Shown here in pieces: positions 44,671 to 54,071 of a DNA stretch of 64,000 bases (its first letter is position 1; every line of letters starts with the position of its first letter). Position numbers and translations under genes: made by a program. Source of the DNA: Methanolobus sediminis (GTDB lineage: Archaea > Halobacteriota > Methanosarcinia > Methanosarcinales > Methanosarcinaceae); NCBI RefSeq assembly GCF_031312595.1, contig NZ_CP133592.1:372001-436000 (forward strand). The letters are read 5' to 3'. The notes under the pieces were generated by a model. That model made no database searches. It saw nothing but the letters and a program-made list of their open reading frames with translations, and had not been told where the DNA came from.

Positions 44671-45105
44671 TTAGAAATTAAAGAGGCTTGTCTGTCCCTG
44701 TTCTACAAGATGGATAACCTCAATACCTTTTTCTTCAAGTTTATTTGAAAGATAGTGCCTGTGGCATCCTTTTGGACTTTTCTCGGCACACATTAGAACT
44801 ATCCTGCCGTCTTCAGAGTTTACCTTGCTGATAAGCGAAATCAGTTTTTTCAGGCTGCTTTGGAATGACTCCGTATCCATGTACTCCACGTATGTGGAAT
44901 CACGCATTCCTCCGACACCTTCACAATGGTAATAAAGAATACCGTTCTTCGGAAGTATATCTTCCAGCGACTCCCTGTCATATTCCTTGAAAGTTGACTG
45001 CGGATACCTTCGTATATCGACCAGATGTGTTATCCTGTTCTTTGCCAGCATGAAAATAAACTCATCAAGCTGCCGATTTCCGTATCCTATGGTATAGCAC
45101 TTCAT
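44671..45105 (-). CDS. DUF488 family protein
   Basis: This 144-residue DUF488 protein opens with KCYTIGYGNRQLDEFI. VDIRRYPQST is the conserved D-x-R segment, ILYYHCEGVGG carries the usual Cys/Gly-Gly, and VLMCAEKSPKGCHRH is the CAE-x5-CHR motif. The family has a rhodanese-like flavour and no established biochemical role. ATG 45105 is preferred because GGTG lies upstream and homologues begin at (M)xxxTIGYG. It converges with htpX. Confidence 0.85.
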   Translation of the reverse strand: MKCYTIGYGNRQLDEFIFMLAKNRITHLVDIRRYPQSTFKEYDRESLEDILPKNGILYYHCEGVGGMRDSTYVEYMDTESFQSSLKKLISLISKVNSEDGRIVLMCAEKSPKGCHRHYLSNKLEEKGIEVIHLVEQGQTSLFNF

Positions 45106-45447
45106 TTTTAGCACCATCGTGTGTAATGGACAATGTATTATATGCCGATATCGAATTATTTATTCTGGGAATTTTGCGGCATATAATAAAAAGGAAGCGG
45201 AAGAGATGGCAATAAAAACACGGGCTTTACTGACATAAAAAAAGTATTTAAGAAAAAAAGTGTTCATTTATTCATCAGTGGTATTGTATTACATCGATAA
45301 GAATATCATTGAGAAAGGCATTTTGTCAAAAGTAACCAGGGATTGTTCATATTTGCATAAAGCTATTGAAATTGATTCATATCTGAATACAGGGAATGAG
45401 ATTTTAAGATCTAACATTACATTTTATAGAATCCGAGAGAGGATAAA
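45106..45447. promoter_or_regulatory. Divergent gap between DUF488 gene and aroA
   Basis: This 342-base AT-rich stretch has no convincing gene; a 63-codon frame running into aroA has no recognisable features. GAGAGGAT at 45436-45443 is the aroA ribosome site, and TTTTATAG near 45422-45429 is TATA-like but very close to the start. No repeats stand out. Confidence 0.45.
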
Positions 45448-46725
45448 ATGAAAGTATCTGTCAGCACTTCAAAAGTAAATGGTGAGGTTTTCGCACCACC
45501 ATCAAAAAGCTATACTCATCGTGCAATTACAATTGCCGCACTGTCCGATGACTGTGTGATCCACCGTCCCCTTATGTCAGCCGATACACTTGCAAGTATC
45601 CGTGCAGCAGAAGCATTGGGAGCAAGCATTGAGAAATACGAGGATAGAATTCACGTAAAGGGAGTGAATGGCAAACCTCACGTTCCAAACAACGTCATTG
45701 ATGTTGCAAACTCCGGAACTACACTGCGTTTTATGACAGCTGTGTCAGCGCTTACAAACGGAGTTACTGTACTTACAGGCGACAGTTCAATCAGGAACAG
45801 GCCAAACCAGCCTCTCCTTGATGTCCTGAACAAACTTGGTGTTGAAGCATACTCCACCAGAGGAAACGGCTGTGCACCCATAGTTGTGCGTGGAGGGCTT
45901 AAAGGCGCCATTACAACAATTGACGGGTCCATCAGTTCACAGTTCATATCAGCACTTCTTATTGCCTGTCCGCTGACCACACAGAGCACAACACTCTCAA
46001 TCAAAGGTGAGATGAAGTCAAGACCATATGTTGATGTTACAATGGAACTGATAGAACAGGCAGGTGCAGAGATCCTTGTGGAAGAAGGAAATACAATCAA
46101 GTTCATCATCCCTGCAAACCAGAGGTACAACCTGAAAGAGTACACTGTTCCTGGAGACTTCTCTTCAGCTTCATACTTGCTTGCAGCCGCTGCGGTAACA
46201 GGGTCTACTGTTATAGTGAAGAACCTGTTCCCATCAAAACAGGGCGACATTGAAATAATTGAAGTCCTTGAACGTATGGGTGCAAAGATAGCCTGGGACA
46301 AAGAGAAAGGTGTGGCAGAGATCACAGGTAACGGCCTTCAGGCAACAACTTTCGATGCAGGTGCAACACCTGACCTTGTACCAACAATTGCAGTTCTGGC
46401 TGCATGTGCAGATGGAACAACTGTGATAGAGAATGCAGAACACGTTCGTTACAAGGAAACCGACAGGTTACATGCAATGGCAATGGAACTTACCAAAATG
46501 GGAATCTCTGTCAGGGAAGAACCTGATCAGCTTACTATCACAGGTGGCACACTCAGAGGAGCCGAGCTTCATGGATGGCACGACCACAGGATAATAATGG
46601 CACTGACCATTGCAGGAATGGTTGCCGGAGATACGGTAATTGATACTGCTGAGGCCGTGGACATTTCATTCCCCAACTTCTTTGAAGTAATGAAAGAACT
46701 GGGTGCAGCGGTAGAACTTATCTAA
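45448..46725 (+). CDS. aroA: 3-phosphoshikimate 1-carboxyvinyltransferase (EPSP synthase)
   Basis: This 425-residue enzyme joins phosphoenolpyruvate and shikimate 3-phosphate in the shikimate pathway to aromatic amino acids. Family marks are PPSKSYTHRAITIAAL at the N-terminus, NSGTTLRFMTA, SIRNRPNQPLLD, ISSQFISALLIA, GDFSSASYLLAAA and the C-terminal RYKETDRLHAMAMEL and DHRIIMALTIAG. Length and motif order are complete. It stands as a single gene with a terminator downstream. Confidence 0.97.
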   Translation: MKVSVSTSKVNGEVFAPPSKSYTHRAITIAALSDDCVIHRPLMSADTLASIRAAEALGASIEKYEDRIHVKGVNGKPHVPNNVIDVANSGTTLRFMTAVSALTNGVTVLTGDSSIRNRPNQPLLDVLNKLGVEAYSTRGNGCAPIVVRGGLKGAITTIDGSISSQFISALLIACPLTTQSTTLSIKGEMKSRPYVDVTMELIEQAGAEILVEEGNTIKFIIPANQRYNLKEYTVPGDFSSASYLLAAAAVTGSTVIVKNLFPSKQGDIEIIEVLERMGAKIAWDKEKGVAEITGNGLQATTFDAGATPDLVPTIAVLAACADGTTVIENAEHVRYKETDRLHAMAMELTKMGISVREEPDQLTITGGTLRGAELHGWHDHRIIMALTIAGMVAGDTVIDTAEAVDISFPNFFEVMKELGAAVELI

Positions 46726-46753
46726 AGCATCAAATATTACTTACAAAAACAGA

Positions 46754-46781
46754 ATCAACATGGATTTTATTTCATGTTGAT
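46754..46781 (+). terminator. Terminator after aroA
   Basis: ATCAACATG and CATGTTGAT form a 9-bp stem with a 10-base loop, followed by CTGAATACTTTTTTATTTT. Confidence 0.75.
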
Positions 46782-46842
46782 CTGAATACTTTTTTATTTT
46801 CAATTTTAAGCTTCATACAAACAAAGGGTGCCAGCACTAATT

Positions 46843-47499
46843 CTAAAAGTGTGATAGGGTATATTTCCCATCATCAAGTATCAACTCGAAATTGAAAGTT
46901 CCTGATATCGGACCTTCAACCACTATTCCTGTAGAATCAACACTTTCATCCGGCACCCATAGACCGGTAGAATTATCCAGCTTGCCTTTTTTGAAAATAA
47001 TGGTATCGCCATCAATGTGATACAGGTTCCTTACACCGCTTTTATACTGGCAGATTATGGTATTGTTCTCAACAATCCATGAACTATCACTAAGATTTCC
47101 ATTTATATCCGGATCCGGATCCACGCCAAATGACAGAAAACTGACGTCAGGTAATGAGAGTTCAATGTTGCACATCGAACCTTCCGTTAAACTTGCAGCC
47201 TGAAGGTTCCGGGCATATCCATCCTGTATTGACACTAAATCCAGAACGGCAGAGTTTATCTGCTTGCTATCCTTAGCTCCAGAGTAAACCGGTGCCATGT
47301 TATTCCATGAGAAAGCCATAAGGAAAATAATTGCAGCCGTTATGACAAGATAGAAAACCATTTTCAATGGGACGGTGTCAATACCTCTGGTATCCCTGAA
47401 AAAAGAACTGTTTTTAACCCCCAGTTTTTCACATCCCTTTATTATTGATTTATCAATAAAATGCCAATACAATAATTGAAAGTTAGCTTTGTGAATCAA
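46843..47499 (-). CDS. Membrane-anchored protein, possibly pilin-like
   Basis: The protein has up to 218 residues. A basic N-terminal part ending in RDTRGID precedes one hydrophobic helix (MVFYLVITAAIIFLMAFSW), and an extracellular beta-rich domain follows with two Cys (SMCNIELSLPDVS and IICQYKSGVRN). This topology resembles archaeal pilin or pseudopilin-like proteins, but no standard class III signal is certain. The frame overlaps the end of rdgB by 17 bases; the true start may be further in, since no ribosome site is clear. It is the last gene of the kae1-bud32-rdgB group. Confidence 0.6.
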   Translation of the reverse strand: MIHKANFQLLYWHFIDKSIIKGCEKLGVKNSSFFRDTRGIDTVPLKMVFYLVITAAIIFLMAFSWNNMAPVYSGAKDSKQINSAVLDLVSIQDGYARNLQAASLTEGSMCNIELSLPDVSFLSFGVDPDPDINGNLSDSSWIVENNTIICQYKSGVRNLYHIDGDTIIFKKGKLDNSTGLWVPDESVDSTGIVVEGPISGTFNFELILDDGKYTLSHF

Positions 47500-48037
47500 G
47501 CCACTCTACAAACTTATCAACAGCGCGCCTGCGGTGTGAAACCGTATTCTTGAATTCATCACCAAGCTCTCCGAAGGTCTTTCCATTGTAATCGAAGATT
47601 GGATCATATCCAAACCCACCTGTCCCAAGTTCCTCAAAGGCAATCTTCCCTTCCACAGTTCCTGTAAAGGTCAGCGGCTCAGCTCTGGGTTCACAGTATC
47701 CTATAACTGACTTGAACACAGCAGACCTGTCGGTCTCACCTTCCATGATCTTAAGGACTCTTGGATTTCCAAGATTCTTTTCAACAAAAGCAGAATATGG
47801 TCCGGGAAAACCGTTTAGTATATTGATAAATAATCCGGAATCGTCCACCATTACAGGCATGCCAAGTTTATCAGATGCCCATTTAGCACCATAGGCGGCA
47901 ATGGGTTCAAGGTCATCCTCCTGAAGCTCAGGATAACCATCTGTGTTCTGTATAACCTCAAATCCTTTAGCGGCAAGTATATCCTTGACTTCCCTGAACT
48001 TTCCCTTATTACCTGTGACAAAAACAATCTTACGCAT
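47483..48037 (-). CDS. rdgB: XTP/dITP pyrophosphatase (Ham1/RdgB family)
   Basis: This 184-residue house-cleaning enzyme hydrolyses deaminated purine triphosphates (dITP, XTP). The N-terminal substrate motif is FVTGNKGKFREVKDIL. Metal-binding acid residues lie in VMVDDSGLFINILNGFPGPYS, followed by GTGGFGYDPIF and the C-terminal VSHRRRAVDKF. It overlaps the end of bud32 by 8 bases, so it is translated in the same operon. Length is normal. Confidence 0.95.
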   Translation of the reverse strand: MRKIVFVTGNKGKFREVKDILAAKGFEVIQNTDGYPELQEDDLEPIAAYGAKWASDKLGMPVMVDDSGLFINILNGFPGPYSAFVEKNLGNPRVLKIMEGETDRSAVFKSVIGYCEPRAEPLTFTGTVEGKIAFEELGTGGFGYDPIFDYNGKTFGELGDEFKNTVSHRRRAVDKFVEWLDSQS

Positions 48038-48602
48038 ATCTTCCCCTCTTCTCTATTTCTTTCACTCTTTCAAGCACTTCATCAGCCTGCTCGAATTCAT
48101 TCCTGTATCCACGGCAGAATGCCTCAATAAGTTTTTCATGGTCCATGTGTGTACTTTCAAATGTCCTGAAAAGGACGTGTACATCCACACCACGTGCTTC
48201 GACACTGCCTTCGAAAAAGGACAAACCGAAGTCGATCATGTAAATCTTATCGTTGAAAAGTATGAGATTGGATGTTGTCAGGTCACCATGTACAATTCCG
48301 GCTGCATGTAGCTCCGCAACAAGCACACCTATCTGCTCGCTGAGCTTCTCATCGATTACGTGCTTCAGTGCAACTCCATCAATGTACTGCATCTTTATTG
48401 TGGAATTCTCAATATCATAAATGATAGGAGTTGGAACACCGGCTCTTCTTGCCTCAGATATTAGCCGTGACTCGGCTTTTGTCCTCTCCTTCCTGATACG
48501 CTCATCAAGTTCTTTCAAACGATAGTTCTTCGGAACTCTTTCCTTGATAAGAACACCATCTTCAACCCTGACGACAGCCTCTGCACCATTGGTGAGATTC
48601 AT
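48030..48602 (-). CDS. bud32: KEOPS kinase/ATPase subunit Bud32
   Basis: This 190-residue small kinase-like protein of the KEOPS complex is needed for tRNA N6-threonylcarbamoyladenosine. It has GAEAVVRVEDGVLIKERVPKNYR, the nucleotide-binding Lys segment; IHGDLTTSNLILF, actually reading GIVHGDLTTSNL, the catalytic loop; and MIDFGLSFF, the DFG equivalent. The start codon overlaps the stop of kae1 (ATGA at 48599-48602). In several archaea, including Methanocaldococcus, the two are one fused protein; here they are separate but translationally coupled. Confidence 0.95.
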   Translation of the reverse strand: MNLTNGAEAVVRVEDGVLIKERVPKNYRLKELDERIRKERTKAESRLISEARRAGVPTPIIYDIENSTIKMQYIDGVALKHVIDEKLSEQIGVLVAELHAAGIVHGDLTTSNLILFNDKIYMIDFGLSFFEGSVEARGVDVHVLFRTFESTHMDHEKLIEAFCRGYRNEFEQADEVLERVKEIEKRGRYA

Positions 48603-49618
48603 GACTGCCTCCCTTCCTCAAAATCCCTGGAAATCCATGTAACATCAACATCATCAGGCCTGAAATTCGGGTTCACGTGTGAGTTCTCAACGTCAATCAC
48701 ATTACCTGAATCATACATCAGGAGTCCAAGATATGCTATCATAGCTCCATTATCTCCCATGAACCTCTTTTCTGGAACATAGAAATTAGCACCGCGCTCG
48801 TTACACATAATATCCAGCATTTCCCGAAGTCTGGCGTTAGCACCGACACCACCTGCCAGAAGCACTTCATTCTTTCCGGTGTGTGCAAGCGCACGTTCGG
48901 TAACCTCGACTACCATCGCAAAAGCAGTCTCCTGGAATGAATAACAGACATCCTCCATGGAATGATCTTTGAGTGCTGCGGTTGCTGCGGTTGAAAGCCC
49001 TGAAAACGATAAGTCCATTCCCTTTACAACATAGGGAAGTGGAATGTAATTTGAAGCATTTTTGGCGAACTGCTCTATCTGCGGTCCTCCCGGATGTCCA
49101 AGACCTGCACTGCGTGCAAATTTATCAAAAGCATTTCCAAGTCCGATATCAAGAGTCTCGCCAAATACCCTGTATCGTCCCATCCTGTAAGCCAGAACCT
49201 GTGAATTTGCACCACTGACATACAGTGTGACCGGATCAGTTGCCGGAGTTTTCCAGCGCCCAACCTCAACATGGGCAAGACAGTGATTTACACCAACAAG
49301 AGGAACATCAAGACTTATTGCAAGCATCCTGGCAACAGTAGCCACAGTACGCAAGCAGGCTCCAAGTCCCGGACCCTGCGAGAATGAGATTGCATCGATA
49401 TTGGATGCATCGACTCCTTTCTGCCTTGCTTCCTCAAGTACTCCTTTTACCACATAGGAAGCATACTTTGCATGGTGCTGGGCAGCTTCCCTTGGGTGTA
49501 TCCCGCCAATTGGAGGTCTGTACATGTCGGAAACCTCCGCAATAACATCTTTTTCATTAACGATGGCAGCACTGAGGTTCCACGCAGTGCCCTCAATGCC
49601 AAGCACTGTTCCTTTCAA
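48599..49618 (-). CDS. kae1: tRNA threonylcarbamoyladenosine synthase subunit Kae1
   Basis: This 339-residue catalytic subunit of KEOPS transfers the threonylcarbamoyl group to A37 of ANN-decoding tRNAs. It has GIEGTAWNLSAAIV at the N-terminus, the metal-binding REAAQHHAKYASYV, FSQGPGLGACLRT, GVNHCLAHVEVGRW, the nucleotide loop LYVSGANSQVLA and LAGGVGANARLREML. The end VTWISRDFEEGRQS stops just before the Bud32 start. It is the first gene of the kae1-bud32-rdgB operon. Confidence 0.96.
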   Translation of the reverse strand: MKGTVLGIEGTAWNLSAAIVNEKDVIAEVSDMYRPPIGGIHPREAAQHHAKYASYVVKGVLEEARQKGVDASNIDAISFSQGPGLGACLRTVATVARMLAISLDVPLVGVNHCLAHVEVGRWKTPATDPVTLYVSGANSQVLAYRMGRYRVFGETLDIGLGNAFDKFARSAGLGHPGGPQIEQFAKNASNYIPLPYVVKGMDLSFSGLSTAATAALKDHSMEDVCYSFQETAFAMVVEVTERALAHTGKNEVLLAGGVGANARLREMLDIMCNERGANFYVPEKRFMGDNGAMIAYLGLLMYDSGNVIDVENSHVNPNFRPDDVDVTWISRDFEEGRQS

Positions 49619-49656
49619 CTTGATATCTCCGGCGCTAAATGGGATGGAGTTGAATA

Positions 49657-52600
49657 TTAATCTTGCTGTTTCCTGATGAACACAGATGCAACTGCAATTA
49701 TTGCCAATGTTACAAGAACTGACAATACAGGTATGCTTTTTCCAGTTTCGCTATTGTTTTCCTCTGCTGTACTCTCATCACTGGTGTCAGACGCAGTAAC
49801 AAATTCTGTATCACTTTTCTCATCATTCTCTGAATCCAGAGTGATTGGAATATCTGCAGTCACAGCAAACGGAGAGAATCCGGGAGTACTTGCCTCGAAG
49901 TAATAATAATCCCCATCTTCACCTGTCTGCTCAGTATCCAGCTTAGTCCAGACATCTTCACTATAGCGATTAAGGACTATTGTATCAATGTTGACATCAT
50001 TGTCAGCAACCCAGTCCTTGCTTACCTTGAAACCAATTACAGGATCTTTAATATTGCTCTCTATGGCATAACCGGTTTTTCCAACCCATATATTCATATT
50101 TTTATATACAAAACCAGAAGCAGATTCGTCCACAAGTGCAGAAGTACTTTTCAGTATCTCTATTGTCACACTGATCCTACCTGCATTTTTCAGTGAAGTG
50201 TAGCGGACATAATCAACCTCATTCTGATCCTTGGTAAAATCAAAATCTACAAAATCATCCTTTCCTGCATAAACAGAAAGTACGTCCTTGAATGCAATGT
50301 TATCTACATCCTCACCGGTAGATCCACCTCCACCGCCTCCTCCACCGGAAGAGCTACTTGAAGATGATGCACTTGTTGCAGCGCTAGTTCTCACTGATGT
50401 ATTGTACCATTCACCTATATTTCCTACATAGTCTACCGCACGAAGACTGTAATTGTAAAGAGTGCTGGCACTGAGCCCTGTATCTGTCATTTCAGAACCA
50501 GAATAGTTTCCAAGAAGTGAACCATTTGTCCACACTTCCACATGATCGGTGTCTTCTGATGACTCCCACGCAAGAGTAATCGTTGAAGTAGTGCTGGAAT
50601 TTGTCACACTGCTGATAACCGGTGCTGTATTATCCTCATGTGGAGCATAGATACTAAGGTGAGTGATATTAGTGGTGGTTGTGTTTGCAGTGATATTCAC
50701 TGTGCTTCTAAATGGAATCCATGTTCCTTCTTCTTCATCATACCATGCAACCAATAGCTTGTTAGTATTATTCACTAGATAAGGGTCGTATCCCAGTGCA
50801 AGGGATACATTCCTGCCGAACTGATGTGAGTAATTCATGTCTGATTCATTGTAGACCCTTATATCAAGCACTGTTCCGACAAGTGATGAACCGTTTTCAG
50901 GTTCTGTCCCTCTGACTACAGAAGCAGAAATATTTCCTGGATTGGATGATGTACCGCTGATATTGAAATTGAAAACTGGATTACTCACATTCGTACCTAT
51001 TCCCGGAACAGATATAGTGACAATATCACTTGAACTTGTATTCACAGTCTGTCCAAGGCTGATGTATATAGTAGTATTTGCAGTGAAGTAATCATTCAGC
51101 GAATTGTTGTACATAGCACTGATATTGATGGTATTTGTCCCATTTGAAAGAGGGACATTGCTTACATTGAACACTCCGTTTGAAACTGGTTCTGAATAAT
51201 TGGTCAGAGCTCCGTTCACGTAAATTGAAACATTGGTTGCAACTCCAACTGTTCCGTTCAGTGTGAAACTGTTATCCTCCGGCAAATAATATATAGTTCC
51301 AGATTCAGGATAATCAATCTCTGCTGATTCTGTGAATACGGTAAAGTTTACTGTTGTTGAATTGGTATAGTTTGTTATGTCTCTGGCAAATATAGTAAGA
51401 TTATAATGTCCTTCAGTCATATTAAGAGTTGTATTTAACCAGAAACCTGTTTGATTACTGGAATTGTCTCCATTATCAATGTTGTACCAGAAATCACAAT
51501 ACTTAAGGTTGCTGACGTTGATATCAACAGTTTCTTCCTGTATTACTAAATTCTCTGCAAGACCATCTATTGTTATTATGTTGTCTTCTACACTAACATA
51601 GAATCTCCATTCATAGCTAATCTCTTCACTCTTATTTGTAAGAGCAGTTACAGACACATTATGATATCCTTCGTCATATGGTTCTGCAGTGTGATACGAA
51701 ACGTTGAATCCACCTATTATATTGTCTGAAGAAGGACTTACCTCGTTTCCATCTATTGTCATGTTTATTGTACTCTGGTTAATTCCATACGGATGTGTAA
51801 GGTTAAGTGAAACAACAGTTAAATCATCAGTCGTGTAGTTGTTATTTCGAGGATACTCATTAACATCAAATGTGGAACTAATCACAAGTGAAAAGTTCTG
51901 TGTCCCTAGTGAAAGTGAGTCATGTGAAAGGTTCTGTGAATCATCTGAATTTATCACTGTTGCATTCACCATAATAGTGTATATTCCAGGGGCTGGGTCT
52001 TGGAATTCGATGCCTTCAACATTATTTACAGTATCAGGTCCGTAGTTCCCATAATGTGTTTCGTTGTCTGGTGTAACAATAATTAAATCGAGGTTGTTCA
52101 CAAGCACTTTGTCTGAAGCATAAAATCCTGGATAATCAGTCCAGACAAGAGTTGTTCTTAAATATTCTGAGTTTTCACTTACAATGTAAGTGACGTTCCA
52201 TTCAGAATTGTAACTAGCATTATCCGGATCATCGTTCAATGGTTCAGGGTTATCAAAATATCCAATGAAATCCGGATACTGTGGGAATATAGAATTCTCA
52301 ACATCAACACGTCCCCATCCCTGAAAATAATCCGGTCTTCCCATATTTTCTGAATTTAAGTTATAAGCTCCATTTATCAATGTAGCCTTGATAAGAGCAG
52401 CACTTGGATGGGGTACATTCTCTATATCCATATAATACTGTCTTATCAAAGCAGCAGAACCTGCAACAATTGGTGTTGACATACTTGTGCCGCTCATTAG
52501 TGCATAATTTGTGTTTAAATACCATGAGTCAATATTAGCTTGGCTGGACTTGACTGACACAATGTTTGTGCCAGGTGCAACCACATCAGGTTTTATTCTG

Positions 52601-53946
52601 TTTTTTGATATATTATCATCATCAGATGTTTTATCATCTACTGGTCCAAGACTGCTGAAGTACGCAATTTGGCTTATATTGTCAGAACTACTACCATTAT
52701 CAGGCCTATAATTCTCCGAAGCACCTACTGTCAGCGCATTTTTTGCTGTCCCGGGGGAACCTACTGTACTACTACCCGACGCACCATTGTTACCTGCTGA
52801 AAAAAGAATCAACATATCAGGATGCTCCCACATAAACTGATCAACCTGCTGTGACCTTTCAGTATATTCTCCAAGATTCCCGGTATAACCCCAACTGTTG
52901 GTATGTATTCTTGTATTTGTACTGGTGTTGTATGCTTGTAAGAACAAATCATTCAAGTCAACTGGAGGGTACAGAATACTACTACTGCCACCAATTGACT
53001 GGAATACCAATTGAGCCTCAGGTGCCATTCCACTATAGTTTCCATTGGAAAGTGAACCATTACCAAGCACCGAGCCTGCTACATGGGTCCCATGTCCCAA
53101 GTAATCAGCAGCATCATTATCATTTAGGTCTTCGAGATACAATATCCTCCCCCTGATGTCTGCGTGCATGTCAATATTATCCTCGCCATTGTCTAGTCCT
53201 GAATCAGCAATGGCAACTATCTGTCCACTACCATTCAGTCCATATGTTTCGTGAACCGTATTTACATTAATGATACCTGCAGCGATGTCATTGTTCACAG
53301 TTGGCTGGACGTATTCCTCTATCCAGCTAACACCATTGATAGCTGCTATCTCTGGTATCATTTCTGTGGTTATTTGTACTTTCATTATAGTCCTTGAACC
53401 TGAAATAATGGTTCCACCAAGTGACTCAACGGAGTTGGCTATATTTTCATAGTCATCTGAACAAAAAAGCAATACATAGTATGTATTTTCATTATCAGAT
53501 AGATTCCCTGCTATCTGAACACTGCTGGCATATACCAATTCTGGCTCATATTTATAAGACGATCTGTACTCGCCAATCCATTTGACGAAATCCATCAATC
53601 CTACTTGAGCTTTCACGTCATCATTCATCCTGAAAATGAATGCGTTGTTTGGAACATAATCGTAGATTGTGGCTCCTGCATTGATAATTTCCTGCTTCCA
53701 GCTATATCTCACTGGGCCTGTGAATTGTACTATGTAATAACTTTCAGTGTTCTCGACGGACACGGTTGAAAGACTCTGAGCTGTAGTGTCATTATTTTCA
53801 ATTTCAGAAACAGTATCATCAGTATTTATATGTCCTGCTTTTAGGAGAATCAGGCTATTATCATTAGCATATTCAGTGCTTGCGTTTACAGTAGCAATAG
53901 AAATAATCAGTATGAATAATATCAGGAGTATGTTTTTAACGTGCAT
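49657..53946 (-). CDS. Secreted subtilisin-like protease with Ig-like domains and PGF-pre-PGF domain
   Basis: This protein of about 1429 residues has a signal peptide (KNILLILFILIISIATV) and a propeptide-like region with the motif LKAGHINT. The S8 catalytic domain has Asp in AIADSGLDNG near residue 246, His in GHGTHVAGSVLG near 288 and Ser in SGTSMSTPIVAGSA near 487. A jelly-roll domain, several beta domains including a fibronectin type III-like one, and a Ser/Gly hinge follow. Then come a PGF-pre-PGF domain (NMNIWVGKTGYAIES, ending TPGFSPFAV) and a C-terminal membrane helix with tail RKQQD. The last part lacks a PGF motif. ATG 53946 has GGTG upstream. It lies downstream of a paralogue, probably arisen by tandem duplication. 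Confidence 0.9.
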   Translation of the reverse strand: MHVKNILLILFILIISIATVNASTEYANDNSLILLKAGHINTDDTVSEIENNDTTAQSLSTVSVENTESYYIVQFTGPVRYSWKQEIINAGATIYDYVPNNAFIFRMNDDVKAQVGLMDFVKWIGEYRSSYKYEPELVYASSVQIAGNLSDNENTYYVLLFCSDDYENIANSVESLGGTIISGSRTIMKVQITTEMIPEIAAINGVSWIEEYVQPTVNNDIAAGIINVNTVHETYGLNGSGQIVAIADSGLDNGEDNIDMHADIRGRILYLEDLNDNDAADYLGHGTHVAGSVLGNGSLSNGNYSGMAPEAQLVFQSIGGSSSILYPPVDLNDLFLQAYNTSTNTRIHTNSWGYTGNLGEYTERSQQVDQFMWEHPDMLILFSAGNNGASGSSTVGSPGTAKNALTVGASENYRPDNGSSSDNISQIAYFSSLGPVDDKTSDDDNISKNRIKPDVVAPGTNIVSVKSSQANIDSWYLNTNYALMSGTSMSTPIVAGSAALIRQYYMDIENVPHPSAALIKATLINGAYNLNSENMGRPDYFQGWGRVDVENSIFPQYPDFIGYFDNPEPLNDDPDNASYNSEWNVTYIVSENSEYLRTTLVWTDYPGFYASDKVLVNNLDLIIVTPDNETHYGNYGPDTVNNVEGIEFQDPAPGIYTIMVNATVINSDDSQNLSHDSLSLGTQNFSLVISSTFDVNEYPRNNNYTTDDLTVVSLNLTHPYGINQSTINMTIDGNEVSPSSDNIIGGFNVSYHTAEPYDEGYHNVSVTALTNKSEEISYEWRFYVSVEDNIITIDGLAENLVIQEETVDINVSNLKYCDFWYNIDNGDNSSNQTGFWLNTTLNMTEGHYNLTIFARDITNYTNSTTVNFTVFTESAEIDYPESGTIYYLPEDNSFTLNGTVGVATNVSIYVNGALTNYSEPVSNGVFNVSNVPLSNGTNTINISAMYNNSLNDYFTANTTIYISLGQTVNTSSSDIVTISVPGIGTNVSNPVFNFNISGTSSNPGNISASVVRGTEPENGSSLVGTVLDIRVYNESDMNYSHQFGRNVSLALGYDPYLVNNTNKLLVAWYDEEEGTWIPFRSTVNITANTTTTNITHLSIYAPHEDNTAPVISSVTNSSTTSTITLAWESSEDTDHVEVWTNGSLLGNYSGSEMTDTGLSASTLYNYSLRAVDYVGNIGEWYNTSVRTSAATSASSSSSSSGGGGGGGGSTGEDVDNIAFKDVLSVYAGKDDFVDFDFTKDQNEVDYVRYTSLKNAGRISVTIEILKSTSALVDESASGFVYKNMNIWVGKTGYAIESNIKDPVIGFKVSKDWVADNDVNIDTIVLNRYSEDVWTKLDTEQTGEDGDYYYFEASTPGFSPFAVTADIPITLDSENDEKSDTEFVTASDTSDESTAEENNSETGKSIPVLSVLVTLAIIAVASVFIRKQQD

Positions 53947-54071
53947 GCAGCACCATCCATTTTGTATACAAAACAGAAATATACTAACATTCATATTTAT
54001 AGATTCTGCCGAATAAAAATATGGATGTATCTCTTAATCTTATATGATTCACTTATTTACAAAAAAGAATA

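Noticed and set aside
45260-45451. 63-codon frame running into aroA
   Set aside because: Ends inside the aroA start region and covers its promoter; no features of a real protein.
48599-48602. Possible frameshift splitting a Kae1-Bud32 fusion
   Set aside because: The junction is a clean ATGA stop-start overlap typical of coupled genes, and both proteins are complete, so two genes are called.
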